Positions 1-7,053 of a stretch of DNA of 18,597 bases are shown piece by piece (the stretch's first letter is position 1; the number at the start of each line of letters is the position of its first letter). Below the pieces are notes generated by a model. It searched no databases, was not told the DNA's origin, and saw only the letters and a program-made list of their open reading frames with translations. This DNA comes from Desulfuromusa sp. (GTDB lineage: Bacteria > Desulfobacterota > Desulfuromonadia > Desulfuromonadales > Geopsychrobacteraceae). The position numbers and the translations under genes are program-made. The stretch is from NCBI GenBank assembly GCA_023145655.1, contig JAGLDI010000082.1:1-18597 (forward strand), written 5' to 3'.

Positions 1-152
1 CTCTATTTCCCCATCCCCTCCAGACGATATCCGATTAATAATAACATGCCTTGTTTCACAGGTCACTCCAATTTTGTCACTGACTTACTAGATGACCAAT
101 ATTAGGATAATTTAAGTACCTGATAAATAAGGAATTTTAACACATACTCCTA
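1..152. other. Left-edge sequence, no assignable gene
   Basis: Two plus-strand frames stay open from the window edge to stops near 88-111, and one minus-strand frame is open from about 100 to the edge. None has a recognisable domain or a convincing start or stop context. This could be the end or beginning of a neighbouring gene cut by the window, or simply non-coding DNA. I see no terminator or RNA gene here. Confidence 0.3.
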
Positions 153-181
153 TTGACAAAGCATATCCTCTTCTATATAAA
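153..181 (+). promoter_or_regulatory. Sigma-70-type promoter of the glucosaminidase gene
   Basis: A perfect -35 box TTGACA lies at 153-158 and a TATAAA -10 box at 176-181, separated by 17 bp. The predicted start is near 188, which leaves a leader of about 36 nt before the ATG at 224. No operator-like repeat is obvious beside it. Confidence 0.75.
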
Positions 182-223
182 TGCCGCAACTTATAAACCG
201 TAAATTAACCTACAAATGAGTTT

Positions 224-1264
224 ATGAACATACGATTTTTGCATAAAGCAACTATGCCACTGTTTCTCGGGCTTTGTTTGCTGCTGGTCAGTTTTTCAGA
301 AAGTCTTGCCCCCATCTATCAGGGTCCAGATATTCAAATCATCGGGAAAGATTTCTATAAAGACCTGAAGTCTGAATTTAATCGCTATAGCTACCAGATT
401 GATGCTCTTAATAACGAAGGCTCTCCTCTGAGTCTGCAGAACATTACTCCGATCCATCAAGATTCTGACATTCAAATCATTAGAAAAGATTTTTATAAAG
501 ACCTGGAATCTGAATTTAATCGCTATAGCTACCAGATTGATGCCTTGGAGAATGGTGTCCCCCCCCTGATCCTGCAAAATCTTCCCGGAGACTTAAATAA
601 AATTCAATCCAACAAACACCGAAAATCAATATTCTTTAAAGCTCTACTGCCAATGATCCTGTTGGCCAATGATGAGATTCGTGTGGAACGTAAGCAACTG
701 CTGATAATTGCTCAGCTGCTCTCTGCAAAAAAATTGTTAAACAAACAACAATTGCAGACAATAGCGACCCTGTCTAAACGCTACAAAGTCAAATTCAACA
801 ATTCTCAACCGGAGAAAACCGTCGTTAAACTGCTAAACCGAGTTGATATCATCCCTGAAGATTTAGCCTTAGCCCAAGCGGCCAATGAATCCGCCTGGGG
901 AACATCGCGTTTTTCACGTGTAGCAAATAATTTATTTGGGCAATGGACATTCATCCCAGGTCAAGGGATCATCCCGGAAGATCGCCCGGCAGGGGCTACC
1001 TATGAAGTTCGAAAGTTTGCCACTATCTACGATTCGGTTCGCTCTTATCTGCTCAATTTGAACACCCATTCTGCCTATAAACAACTGCGAAAGCTACGGA
1101 CGGGAAGTAGACTCAATGGTCAAAGCCCGAATGGTTTAAAATTGGCAGAAGGACTGCTGCGTTACTCAACCCGTGGTGAAGACTATGTCAAAGAGTTGCA
1201 GGCAATGATTCGTTACAATCAACTTGGCCGATTTACCACAGTTAAACTCCGTGCCCGCAGTTGA
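224..1264 (+). CDS. Secreted Bax/FlgJ-type glucosaminidase
   Basis: This 346-residue protein is a predicted peptidoglycan hydrolase (endo-beta-N-acetylglucosaminidase fold, Bax family). Residues 1-29 form a Sec signal peptide, with a hydrophobic core after two lysine/arginine residues and a likely cut after Ser-Leu-Ala. Residues about 30-122 are two near-identical 46-residue copies of a charged segment with no known fold. The catalytic domain covers about 190-335 and contains AQAANESAWGTSRFSRVANN; Glu222 is the expected catalytic acid. The later segment with NLNTHSAYKQLRKLR is typical of Bax proteins. The gene stands alone: it has its own promoter and converges on the deacetylase at 1337. The Shine-Dalgarno sequence is weak (GAG at 218-220), so translation may be modest. 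The family is confident; the substrate and cellular role (wall turnover or separation) are inferred. Confidence 0.85.
   Translation: MNIRFLHKATMPLFLGLCLLLVSFSESLAPIYQGPDIQIIGKDFYKDLKSEFNRYSYQIDALNNEGSPLSLQNITPIHQDSDIQIIRKDFYKDLESEFNRYSYQIDALENGVPPLILQNLPGDLNKIQSNKHRKSIFFKALLPMILLANDEIRVERKQLLIIAQLLSAKKLLNKQQLQTIATLSKRYKVKFNNSQPEKTVVKLLNRVDIIPEDLALAQAANESAWGTSRFSRVANNLFGQWTFIPGQGIIPEDRPAGATYEVRKFATIYDSVRSYLLNLNTHSAYKQLRKLRTGSRLNGQSPNGLKLAEGLLRYSTRGEDYVKELQAMIRYNQLGRFTTVKLRARS
313..588 (+). repeat. Two-copy tandem repeat, 138-bp period
   Basis: Copy 1 (about 313-450) and copy 2 (about 451-588) align without gaps at an offset of exactly 138 bp, or 46 codons. The core from 329-411 is almost identical in DNA to 467-549, including synonymous positions, while the outer edges have diverged. 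Both copies encode DIQII(G/R)KDFYKDL(K/E)SEF and the following NRYSYQIDAL. The duplication is in frame and lies between the signal peptide and the catalytic domain. Confidence 0.95.
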
Positions 1265-1336
1265 GGCAAAAATTCCCTCATCTTTTCAATTTTCCAAATT
1301 AGCGATCAGTTCAGAAGTGCAGAACAAAGCGGCTAT

Positions 1337-2383
1337 TTAATCGACTGGATTTTTTGCATTTATCCAGGGGTGACTATACCAGAGCCAGCCACCATGATTG
1401 GACTGCAGTGTCAACGTGTACTTATTGCGCCGACCGGTCAAGGGCTGTTCTGCAGTCACCCGGTACCACCCGTCTCCCCTGTTGACATCAGCTTCGACCC
1501 AACAATGGTTTTCTCCCTGGACAAAACAATTTATTTGCTTTGGATTAATTTTCTGGCCAGCAATACGCAAATGGAGAACTGGCGGGTTTTTCCTGATCAC
1601 CGCATCAAAAGGATCAACTTCAGAAATAGCCAACGGTTGCATGGCTAACTTTGTCTTAAAGCCTGCCAGGGTGGCATATGGCCCACCCATTGGAAAACGG
1701 GGCAGATTGAAGAGATTATGGGAAGAATGGATGACCCCAGACTGTTGTGCAAAAGCTGCGGTAAAGCCCAGTTCTTTGATGATTTCAACAATGTTGGAAG
1801 AATACTCCCCATAAGGATAGGCAAAGAGGGTCGGTTTACTTCCAAGATTTTTTTCAAATAATTTCTGAGCCCGTAAAATATCCTCACGAACTCGCTGTTT
1901 CCATTGTGACGTGGTTTCGGACGATTTCAGTTCCACCAAGTAGGCATGAGTATCGGTATGATTACCAATTTCTACCCCTTCGGCAGCTAATTCCCTAAGT
2001 TCTTGCCAACTCAGGTAACCATTTGTACCAACCGCAGCAGTGTTAACAAATAAGGTCATCGGAATACCATACTGACGAAAAATTGGCATTCCAACATCAT
2101 ACAAAGAACGGAAAGCGTCATCGACACAGAAAGATACTGCATGCTCGGGTAAATCTTTTCCCTTGGAGAGTCGACTCACCACCTCCCCAAGGGAGATAAT
2201 TTCAACGCCCTCCTGTTTAACGTGTTCAAGTTGCTGGATAAAGATATCAGTGGAGATGTTGGTGGAAGGGTAGCGATTTTCATCAAAACGGTGATAAATG
2301 AAAGTATTGACCTGACCGGCATAAACCTGGGAGAGCATTGGCAAAAGAAGCAACAAGACAACGCTGGATAATAATTTAAACAT
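1337..2383 (-). CDS. Secreted polysaccharide deacetylase (NodB/CE4 fold)
   Basis: A 348-residue CE4-family enzyme expected to remove N- or O-acetyl groups from a surface polysaccharide or peptidoglycan. Numbered from the ATG at 2383, residues 1-22 are a signal peptide (MFKLLSS followed by a run of leucines, ending VYA). NodB motif 1 is FCVDDAF with Asp88-Asp89, motif 2 is NHTDTH with metal ligands His142 and His146, and motif 3 is FAYPYGEYS near 187. The last 80 or so residues are a non-catalytic tail containing two cysteines. An upstream in-frame ATG at 2401 overlaps the stop of the RSH gene (TAATG), but the 2383 ATG has GGAG at a 5-nt spacing and gives a cleaner signal peptide, so I prefer it. 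It is the last gene of a HIT-RSH-deacetylase run, probably translationally linked to RSH. The exact substrate is unknown. Confidence 0.88.
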   Translation of the reverse strand: MFKLLSSVVLLLLLPMLSQVYAGQVNTFIYHRFDENRYPSTNISTDIFIQQLEHVKQEGVEIISLGEVVSRLSKGKDLPEHAVSFCVDDAFRSLYDVGMPIFRQYGIPMTLFVNTAAVGTNGYLSWQELRELAAEGVEIGNHTDTHAYLVELKSSETTSQWKQRVREDILRAQKLFEKNLGSKPTLFAYPYGEYSSNIVEIIKELGFTAAFAQQSGVIHSSHNLFNLPRFPMGGPYATLAGFKTKLAMQPLAISEVDPFDAVIRKNPPVLHLRIAGQKINPKQINCFVQGENHCWVEADVNRGDGWYRVTAEQPLTGRRNKYTLTLQSNHGGWLWYSHPWINAKNPVD

Positions 2384-2387
2384 ATTT

Positions 2388-2392
2388 ACTCC
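2388..2392 (-). promoter_or_regulatory. Shine-Dalgarno that decides the deacetylase start
   Basis: GGAGT on the minus strand sits 4 nt before the ATG at 2381-2383. The alternative ATG at 2399-2401, which shares a base with the preceding stop codon, has only a weak purine run in front of it. This supports a start six codons downstream of the longest reading frame. Confidence 0.6.
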
Positions 2393-2400
2393 AAACTTCA

Positions 2401-3831
2401 TTAAGAGTCCCTTACCCTATTACGCAAATAACGACGGATACTGTTTCTGGCTCGCGGAGTAACCGCCCATTCCAGCCATTTAGGAAGAACTTGTGGCGTT
2501 TCTGACGTTTCCACAACAATCTGATCACCATCAAGCAGGCGAGTTTTCAGTTGCCGGGTCCGACCATTAATCAGTCCACGACGGGCATGCAGACCGAGTG
2601 AATCATGGATTTCAAAAGCAAAATCCAGAACACTACTCCCTTCTGGTAAAATCTGGATATCACCCTGCGGGGTATAAACCTGTATCGTTGCGGAAGCAAG
2701 ACGTAGTGATTCTGTATCAAAAGCAGATTCCCCTTCCATTAATGATTTAATCAGGGCACGGAAACCTTTATGATGAAATTTAAAACCAGGGGCTAAAACA
2801 CCAGATTCGTTAAAACGATGAAGTTTTCTGGTGGTAATTTCAACTCGCAGCCGCTGCTCACCAGCCTGAACCGTCGTTTTTAATGCTTGATAACCATATT
2901 GGGAAGTCAAACTTAAATGGTCACGTAACTTCCCGGGAATCGGAGGAAATAAACCATGGAGAATGCCGAGAAACAGGTAGGCATCCATGGTTCTGGCAAC
3001 CTGAACTTCCAGCGTATAGAGAGCCGAAAAACCCCGGGATCTGGAGCGATCTGAAATAACGGAAAAAGGTCTCCAGCGATCTTTCAACAGAGCATCAAGC
3101 CTCTGCTGCTCACAACTGTTGACAATATGGGCGCGAACCTTCCGTAGAAAATCGCTATTGACTTCTTTTTGTCTGGAGATTTCTTGTCTATAGACTTTGG
3201 CACGCCGAGAATAGAGGAGAGAATAGGACAGTGATTCAAGTTCTGTTGCAACATGGCCCATCCCCAGATGTTGTGCCAAGGGGACATATACCATCCGCGT
3301 CTCTTCAGCTATCAGCTTCTGCTTCTGCAGAGGCAAAGCGTCAATGGTGCGTAAATTATCAATTCTATCCCAAAATTTTAGACACAAAACACGAATATCA
3401 TCGATAGCGACCAAAAGAGTTTTTTTATAAGTCTCCTTCTTGATATCTTCGCGGCTCATAATTGTCGATGTCACCTTGGTTAAGCCATCAACCAGGTGAG
3501 CAACCTCATCACCGTATTTTTTCTGCACCTCACCAAGTGTGGTCGAGGTATCTTCAACCACATCATGCAACAGAGCAGCAATCACGGAGGGGAAATCCAT
3601 CCAGTGACGTGCTGCTAAATGGGCAACCCGCAACGGGTGAAAGATATAGGGTTCACCTGATTTACGCACCTGCCCCAAATGGGAAGATCGAGCGTCAGTA
3701 AGAGCCTGATCAACTCGATCTATTTCGTAATCAAGCTCATCTTCAGACAATTCAGCACCATAATGGGTCACCAGGAGTTCCATAATATCGGTCATTAAGC
3801 GCTGTTCTGTTCTGCTGTCAAACTCAGACAT
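2401..3831 (-). CDS. RelA/SpoT-homologue, hydrolase intact, synthetase degenerate
   Basis: This 476-residue RSH protein probably acts as a (p)ppGpp hydrolase. The HD domain (about 40-200) keeps every hallmark residue I can place: Arg56 in RKSGEPY, His65 in FHPLRVA, His89-Asp90 and Glu93-Asp94 in LLHDVVEDT, and Asp155 and Asn159 in WDRIDNLRT. The synthetase region (about 240-345) is eroded. The beta-strand with the Mg-binding Asp (normally D-L-x-A-x-R) is missing, the G-loop reads YGYQALKTTV with Lys where His is usual, and the ExQxR motif reads VEITTR. A TGS domain follows (about 383-443). The protein then stops, without the zinc-finger and ACT domains of full-length Rel (about 720 residues). 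The start has GAAGG 4 nt upstream. It sits 22 bp after the HIT gene and overlaps the longest deacetylase frame by one base. The genome presumably has a full Rel elsewhere. Confidence 0.85.
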   Translation of the reverse strand: MSEFDSRTEQRLMTDIMELLVTHYGAELSEDELDYEIDRVDQALTDARSSHLGQVRKSGEPYIFHPLRVAHLAARHWMDFPSVIAALLHDVVEDTSTTLGEVQKKYGDEVAHLVDGLTKVTSTIMSREDIKKETYKKTLLVAIDDIRVLCLKFWDRIDNLRTIDALPLQKQKLIAEETRMVYVPLAQHLGMGHVATELESLSYSLLYSRRAKVYRQEISRQKEVNSDFLRKVRAHIVNSCEQQRLDALLKDRWRPFSVISDRSRSRGFSALYTLEVQVARTMDAYLFLGILHGLFPPIPGKLRDHLSLTSQYGYQALKTTVQAGEQRLRVEITTRKLHRFNESGVLAPGFKFHHKGFRALIKSLMEGESAFDTESLRLASATIQVYTPQGDIQILPEGSSVLDFAFEIHDSLGLHARRGLINGRTRQLKTRLLDGDQIVVETSETPQVLPKWLEWAVTPRARNSIRRYLRNRVRDS

Positions 3832-3853
3832 AAAACCTTCTTAAAAGCTACAA

Positions 3854-4201
3854 TTAACCAGGGGGCCAGGTCATATCGCGACCACCAAGCAGGTGGAAGT
3901 GGAGGTGCCAGACAGCTTGTCCTCCAGCTTTATTACAATTATTAACCACGCGGAATCCAGAACCAGCAAAACCTAAATCACGAGCTAACTTTCCTGCTAC
4001 TTGATAAATATGACCAACCAGTTCGTTATCAAGTGGGGCTAAATCCAGAGTGGTCTGGATATGTTTTTTAGGAACAATTAAAAAATGGTAGGGAGCCTGA
4101 GGTTCAATATCTTCAAAAACCACCAGTTGAGAATCCTCGTAGGTAAGCGTTGCCGGAATTTCACCCGCAATAATTTTACAAAACAGGCAATCAGAAGCCA
4201 T
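3854..4201 (-). CDS. HIT family (HinT-like) nucleotide hydrolase
   Basis: A 115-residue histidine-triad protein, the normal size for HinT-type purine nucleoside phosphoramidases and AMP-lysine hydrolases. The triad is in QAVWHLHFHLLGG, with His99, His101 and His103. An N-terminal DCLFCKI has the CxxC pair seen in many bacterial HinT proteins, and FLIVPKKHI is the conserved central strand and helix. The reading frame can be extended one codon to a TTG at 4204, but the ATG at 4201 has AGGAG at about 6-nt spacing and is chosen. It is the first gene of the HIT-RSH-deacetylase group. Its physiological substrate cannot be read from the sequence. Confidence 0.92.
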   Translation of the reverse strand: MASDCLFCKIIAGEIPATLTYEDSQLVVFEDIEPQAPYHFLIVPKKHIQTTLDLAPLDNELVGHIYQVAGKLARDLGFAGSGFRVVNNCNKAGGQAVWHLHFHLLGGRDMTWPPG

Positions 4202-4327
4202 CAAAATCTCCTAAATTAAAAGCAATCTGGTCTTTATAGAGACCAATGCCACCCCATCCAGGAAGAAACCAAGCATTTTTAAAATACTAGCAAAATATCA
4301 AGCCAATATCTAACTGAAACAGTATTT

Positions 4328-5062
4328 TTATTTATTTTTTTGTAAATAAATCAGGAATTCACGATTGCCTTTTGGTCCCAGAATTGGGCTCTCCGTAATT
4401 CCAAGAACTTGACAGTTAAGTTCGGTTACTAAGTTACAGATTTGTTGAACAACCTGATCATGCAATGAGCGATCCTTCACGACCCCACCCTTACCCACCT
4501 GCCCTTTACCAACCTCAAACTGAGGTTTAATCAAAGCGATCACCTCAGCGTCATCAGTGAGTAAACTGAGGGTATTTGGTAATACTTTTGTCAGTGAGAT
4601 AAAGGAGGCATCAATAACCGCCAACGCCGGGATATCATCAAGTTGCGAGGATTGGAGATGCCGGATGTTGGATCTCTCCAGATTAATAATCCGCGGATCT
4701 TCACGAAGGCTCCAGGCTAACTGTCCATAGCCAACATCGATCGCATAAACTTTCTTTGCGCCAAATTGAAGAAGACAATCACTGAATCCACCCGTTGATG
4801 CACCAACATCAATAGCTATTTTATCCCTGGCTGTCACGTTAAATTCCCGGAGAGCTTTTTCCAGTTTCATCCCCCCACGCGAAACATAGGGGATATCTTC
4901 CCCCTTCAAGCGTATATCTGAATCTACATGCACCTGCGCCCCCGCCTTATCCACCCGATGATCATCAACAATGACTTTACCGGCAAGAATCAAAGCACGA
5001 GCACGCTCCCTTGACATAACAAGTCCACGCTGCACCAACAATTTATCCAGACGTTCTTTCAT
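4328..5062 (-). CDS. tlyA: TlyA-type rRNA 2'-O-methyltransferase
   Basis: A 244-residue cytosolic enzyme of the TlyA/hemolysin A family, which methylates ribose 2'-OH groups of 16S and/or 23S rRNA. An S4 RNA-binding domain occupies about 1-60 (RLDKLLVQRGLVMSRERA). The linker SRGGMKLEKAL carries Lys66. The Rossmann methyltransferase domain follows, with the SAM loop IDVGASTGGFSDCL at 84-97, DASFISL at 151-157, KPQFEVGKGQVGKGGVVKD from 179, and a C-terminal SPILGPKGNREFL. These match the family well. The gene has no strong Shine-Dalgarno and is separated by 114 bp from lipB upstream and 126 bp from the HIT gene. Some relatives are called haemolysins, but the rRNA methylase role is better supported. 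Confidence 0.9.
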   Translation of the reverse strand: MKERLDKLLVQRGLVMSRERARALILAGKVIVDDHRVDKAGAQVHVDSDIRLKGEDIPYVSRGGMKLEKALREFNVTARDKIAIDVGASTGGFSDCLLQFGAKKVYAIDVGYGQLAWSLREDPRIINLERSNIRHLQSSQLDDIPALAVIDASFISLTKVLPNTLSLLTDDAEVIALIKPQFEVGKGQVGKGGVVKDRSLHDQVVQQICNLVTELNCQVLGITESPILGPKGNREFLIYLQKNK

Positions 5063-5176
5063 AATAATTTAGAAATCTACCCCGTATAAGCCAACCAATA
5101 ACAGTGCACCCCTGCTACAGACTCTCAGTCAACAGACAAAGCGATACCACGACTTGCCCCATGCTAAATAATATTT

Positions 5177-5866
5177 TTACTGCCAAACTGATGATCGATC
5201 AACGCCCTGACTTTCATGATAAGCAAATGCTTTGCAAAAATGGTCAACAAAAAGGTTCTTTACTTCTGCCATAGCAACATTGTGACCTAGTTCACGATTT
5301 AAAGATGTCACCATTTCATCGGGTCGACCACACGGCACAATCATCTTAAAGGTTTCAAGTGAGTTATTCAAATTCAACGCAATCCCGTGAGAAGAAATCC
5401 ATTTTTTCAGCGCAATCCCAAAACTACATATCTTCCGCCCATCAACCCAAACCCCAGGCTCCCCGGCCTTCAAATAACCATCGACACCGTAATCAGCCAA
5501 TAAATCAACCACAACATTAAGAAATTGATCGGCAAACCAACGTAAGTCCCTTTTCTTTAACTGCACAATAGGATAGACAACAAATTGTCCGGGCTCATGT
5601 GCCGTTGCCAAACCGCCACGATTTATTTTTTGCAGAGAGACTCCACAATCAGGGAAAACTTCTTCAGAAAAACGTAAATCATCCTGAGTTGCGCGACGAC
5701 CAAGAGTAACCGTTGCCGGATGTTCAACAAATACCAAGGTATCCTTACCGTTACCAGCAAGGAGGGCGGCAACCATTTCCTTCTGTCGATCAAAGGCAAG
5801 TTGATAATCTATCAAACCCCAATCATCAATTTTCAAAGGTGTCGTAATTTGTTCATTACAGCTCAT
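5177..5866 (-). CDS. lipB: Lipoyl(octanoyl) transferase
   Basis: LipB moves octanoate from octanoyl-ACP to lipoyl domains of 2-oxoacid dehydrogenases and glycine cleavage H protein, the first step of lipoate synthesis. At 229 residues it has the usual length. Visible motifs are HPATVTLGRRA near 49, RGGLATAHEPGQFVVYPI at 83-100, GRKICSFGIALKKW with catalytic Lys145, SHGIALNLN, and VPCGRPDEMVTSL with the catalytic Cys179. The RGGxxTxHxPGQ motif has Ala and Glu at two usually conserved positions (commonly RGGQVTYHGPGQ), but Thr88, His90 and PGQ remain. The ATG at 5866 has AGGA about 11 nt upstream. No lipA is visible in the window. Confidence 0.92.
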   Translation of the reverse strand: MSCNEQITTPLKIDDWGLIDYQLAFDRQKEMVAALLAGNGKDTLVFVEHPATVTLGRRATQDDLRFSEEVFPDCGVSLQKINRGGLATAHEPGQFVVYPIVQLKKRDLRWFADQFLNVVVDLLADYGVDGYLKAGEPGVWVDGRKICSFGIALKKWISSHGIALNLNNSLETFKMIVPCGRPDEMVTSLNRELGHNVAMAEVKNLFVDHFCKAFAYHESQGVDRSSVWQ

Positions 5867-5916
5867 AAATCAGTTATTCCTGAATATTTTGTAATTTTAA
5901 AGGGAAAAGATCTTTA

Positions 5917-6054
5917 CTAAAATTTGTTTACTCTCTGAATAATGAAACTTTTTAATTCTAAAAATTCATTGGTAGCTGGATTAACCACTTGAAAAGTTGT
6001 ACCACTGATTGTAGAAAAACCTCCAGAAATGATGTTTTTTCCAGTCAATACCAT
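5917..6054 (-). pseudogene. Remnant of an aldehyde dehydrogenase N-terminus
   Basis: A 45-codon frame reads MVLTGKNIISGGFSTISGTT, then FQVVNPATNEFLEL, and ends at TAG. The pattern LTGKNxIxG...TFQxVNPATxExL resembles the first 35 residues of alpha-ketoglutarate-semialdehyde-type aldehyde dehydrogenases (about 510-530 residues). The match is from memory. After residue 34 the frame loses similarity. A different minus-strand frame just downstream reads KKFHYSESKQI, which could be the next family segment after a frameshift, and then also stops. GGAGAG at 6061-6066 lies 6 nt before the ATG, so the original start signals seem to survive. It lies just downstream of the tRNA-Val(CAC) terminator. I read it as a deletion relic. 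A real small protein is possible but less likely. Confidence 0.5.
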
Positions 6055-6103
6055 TCCGCACTCTCCACAATAATCAGAACTATGAGCAATTTACTGGACA
6101 AAG

Positions 6104-6137
6104 CAAAAAGAGGTTAACCACCATTGGTTAACCTCTT
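6104..6137 (-). terminator. Rho-independent terminator of tRNA-Val(CAC)
   Basis: A 13-bp perfect inverted repeat (AAGAGGTTAACCA and complement) with a 4-nt loop lies at 6108-6137. On the minus strand it is followed by TTTTTGC (6109-6103). It begins 9 bp after the tRNA CCA end, so it should end the tRNA transcript. Confidence 0.85.
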
Positions 6138-6146
6138 ATTTCTACT

Positions 6147-6221
6147 TGGTGGGCGGTCGGGGGATCGAACCCCGGACCCTTCGCGTGTGAGGCGAATGCT
6201 CTCCCCCTGAGCTAACCGCCC
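6147..6221 (-). tRNA. tRNA-Val (anticodon CAC)
   Basis: A 75-nt cloverleaf including an encoded CCA at 6147-6149. The acceptor stem GGGCGGT pairs fully with ACCGCCC. The anticodon stem is TTCGC/GCGAA around the loop CTCACAC, giving anticodon CAC, which reads GUG. The T arm has GGTTCGATCC. It lies 119 bp downstream of tRNA-Arg and has its own promoter and terminator. Confidence 0.96.
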
Positions 6222-6233
6222 AGATAACAATTT

Positions 6234-6262
6234 CTTATAACAACATCAATCAGAGTATGCAA
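6234..6262 (-). promoter_or_regulatory. Promoter of tRNA-Val(CAC)
   Basis: On the minus strand TTGCAT (6257-6262) and TATAAG (6234-6239) are 17 bp apart. The predicted start is about 6 nt ahead of the mature tRNA 5' end at 6221, a normal distance for a tRNA gene. Confidence 0.55.
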
Positions 6263-6304
6263 CGAAAAACCCTGCAAATTCATAAGACAGCACATAACCA
6301 CCCT

Positions 6305-6337
6305 TTTTGCCGTTCAGCAAAAAAGCTGACGGCAAAA
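6305..6337. other. Long hairpin between two tRNA genes
   Basis: Thirteen base pairs (TTTTGCCGT-CAGC with its complement, one bulged base) enclose a 6-nt A/T loop, starting 4 bp after the CCA end of tRNA-Arg. On both strands the T run precedes and the A run follows the stem, the reverse of an intrinsic terminator. It may be a terminator whose U tract is folded into the stem, or a processing structure; I cannot decide. Confidence 0.5.
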
Positions 6338-6340
6338 GTC

Positions 6341-6417
6341 TGGCGACCCCGGGAGGATTCGAACCTCCGACAATCACCTTAGGAGGGTGCCGCTCTATCC
6401 AGCTGAGCTACGGGGCC
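6341..6417 (-). tRNA. tRNA-Arg (anticodon CCU)
   Basis: A 77-nt cloverleaf with encoded CCA at 6341-6343. The acceptor GGCCCCG pairs with CGGGGTC (one G-U). The anticodon loop CTCCTAA gives anticodon CCU, reading AGG. The T arm is GGAGGTTCGAATCCTCC. The anticodon stem ends in a G-A mismatch, which is unusual but tolerable. Confidence 0.94.
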
Positions 6418-6427
6418 GTGGACATGC

Positions 6428-6456
6428 TTATAACTTACAGAGATCTTACTTGACAA
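6428..6456 (-). promoter_or_regulatory. Promoter of tRNA-Arg(CCU)
   Basis: On the minus strand TTGTCA (6451-6456) and TTATAA (6428-6433) are 17 bp apart, or TATAAG at an 18-bp spacing. It lies between the apt stop at 6485 and the tRNA 5' end at 6417. No terminator is visible after apt, so readthrough from apt is also possible. Confidence 0.5.
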
Positions 6457-6484
6457 GGATTTATGTGACAGACCAATGAATAAG

Positions 6485-7000
6485 TTAGAATTTCAAAAGG
6501 CTGTAAACCCTACCATCAGGAAGCTTGCTTCGACCATTCAGGAATTCCAGCTCAGCCATGAAGGCACATTCGTAGATATCCACCCCGAATTTTTCCACCA
6601 ACTCAACAACAGCCGCCATCGTCCCCCCTGTTGCCAACAAATCATCGGCAAGAATAACCCGGTCACCCCTCTTGAAAGCATCTTCATGAATCTCCAGAGT
6701 ATCAGTACCATATTCGAGTTCGTAACTGATGCTCCGAGTTTTAAAAGGGAGTTTTCCAGGCTTACGCACTAAGGTGATTCCGGTTCCTAACTTATAAGCC
6801 AGGGCAGCACCTAAGATAAAACCACGGGCTTCAATTCCAACTATCTGGTCAATCTTCTCTCCAATATAGCGGTGAGCCAGAAGATCAACCATGCGCTGAA
6901 AACTTTTTGCATCAGAAAGCAATGTCGTAATGTCTTTAAATACAATCCCTTTTTTAGGAAAGTCAGGGATATCACGGATAATCTGCTTTAACTCATCCAT
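6485..7000 (-). CDS. apt: Adenine phosphoribosyltransferase
   Basis: Apt converts adenine and PRPP to AMP in purine salvage. At 171 residues it is the usual length. The N-terminal [19 protein letters not shown], the central [19 protein letters not shown] and the PRPP-binding loop [14 protein letters not shown] (115-128) are all intact. The ATG at 7000 has GGAG at a 7-nt spacing. It starts 53 bp after the rpoS stop in the same direction, with no terminator between them, so it is probably cotranscribed with rpoS at least in part. It is followed by the tRNA-Arg promoter. Confidence 0.97.
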   Translation of the reverse strand: MDELKQIIRDIPDFPKKGIVFKDITTLLSDAKSFQRMVDLLAHRYIGEKIDQIVGIEARGFILGAALAYKLGTGITLVRKPGKLPFKTRSISYELEYGTDTLEIHEDAFKRGDRVILADDLLATGGTMAAVVELVEKFGVDIYECAFMAELEFLNGRSKLPDGRVYSLLKF

Positions 7001-7053
7001 TTATAAACTCCATATTTGAACTAAGAATTGTATTCTCAAAGCGGGCAGAAGGG

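Noticed and set aside
1262..1295. Possible terminator after the glucosaminidase gene (TGAGG/CCTCA then TCTTTTC)
   Set aside because: Only five base pairs, a 9-nt loop and an interrupted T run; too weak to call.
1370..1814. Plus-strand reading frames opposite the deacetylase
   Set aside because: They are antisense shadows of a well-supported CE4 gene and show no family features or ribosome sites.
4228..4245. TGGTCT/AGACCA inverted repeat in the leader of the HIT gene
   Set aside because: A 6-bp stem without a U tract or a known operator pattern; could be chance.
6476..6772. 98-codon plus-strand frame opposite apt
   Set aside because: Fully antisense to apt; no domain and no independent support.
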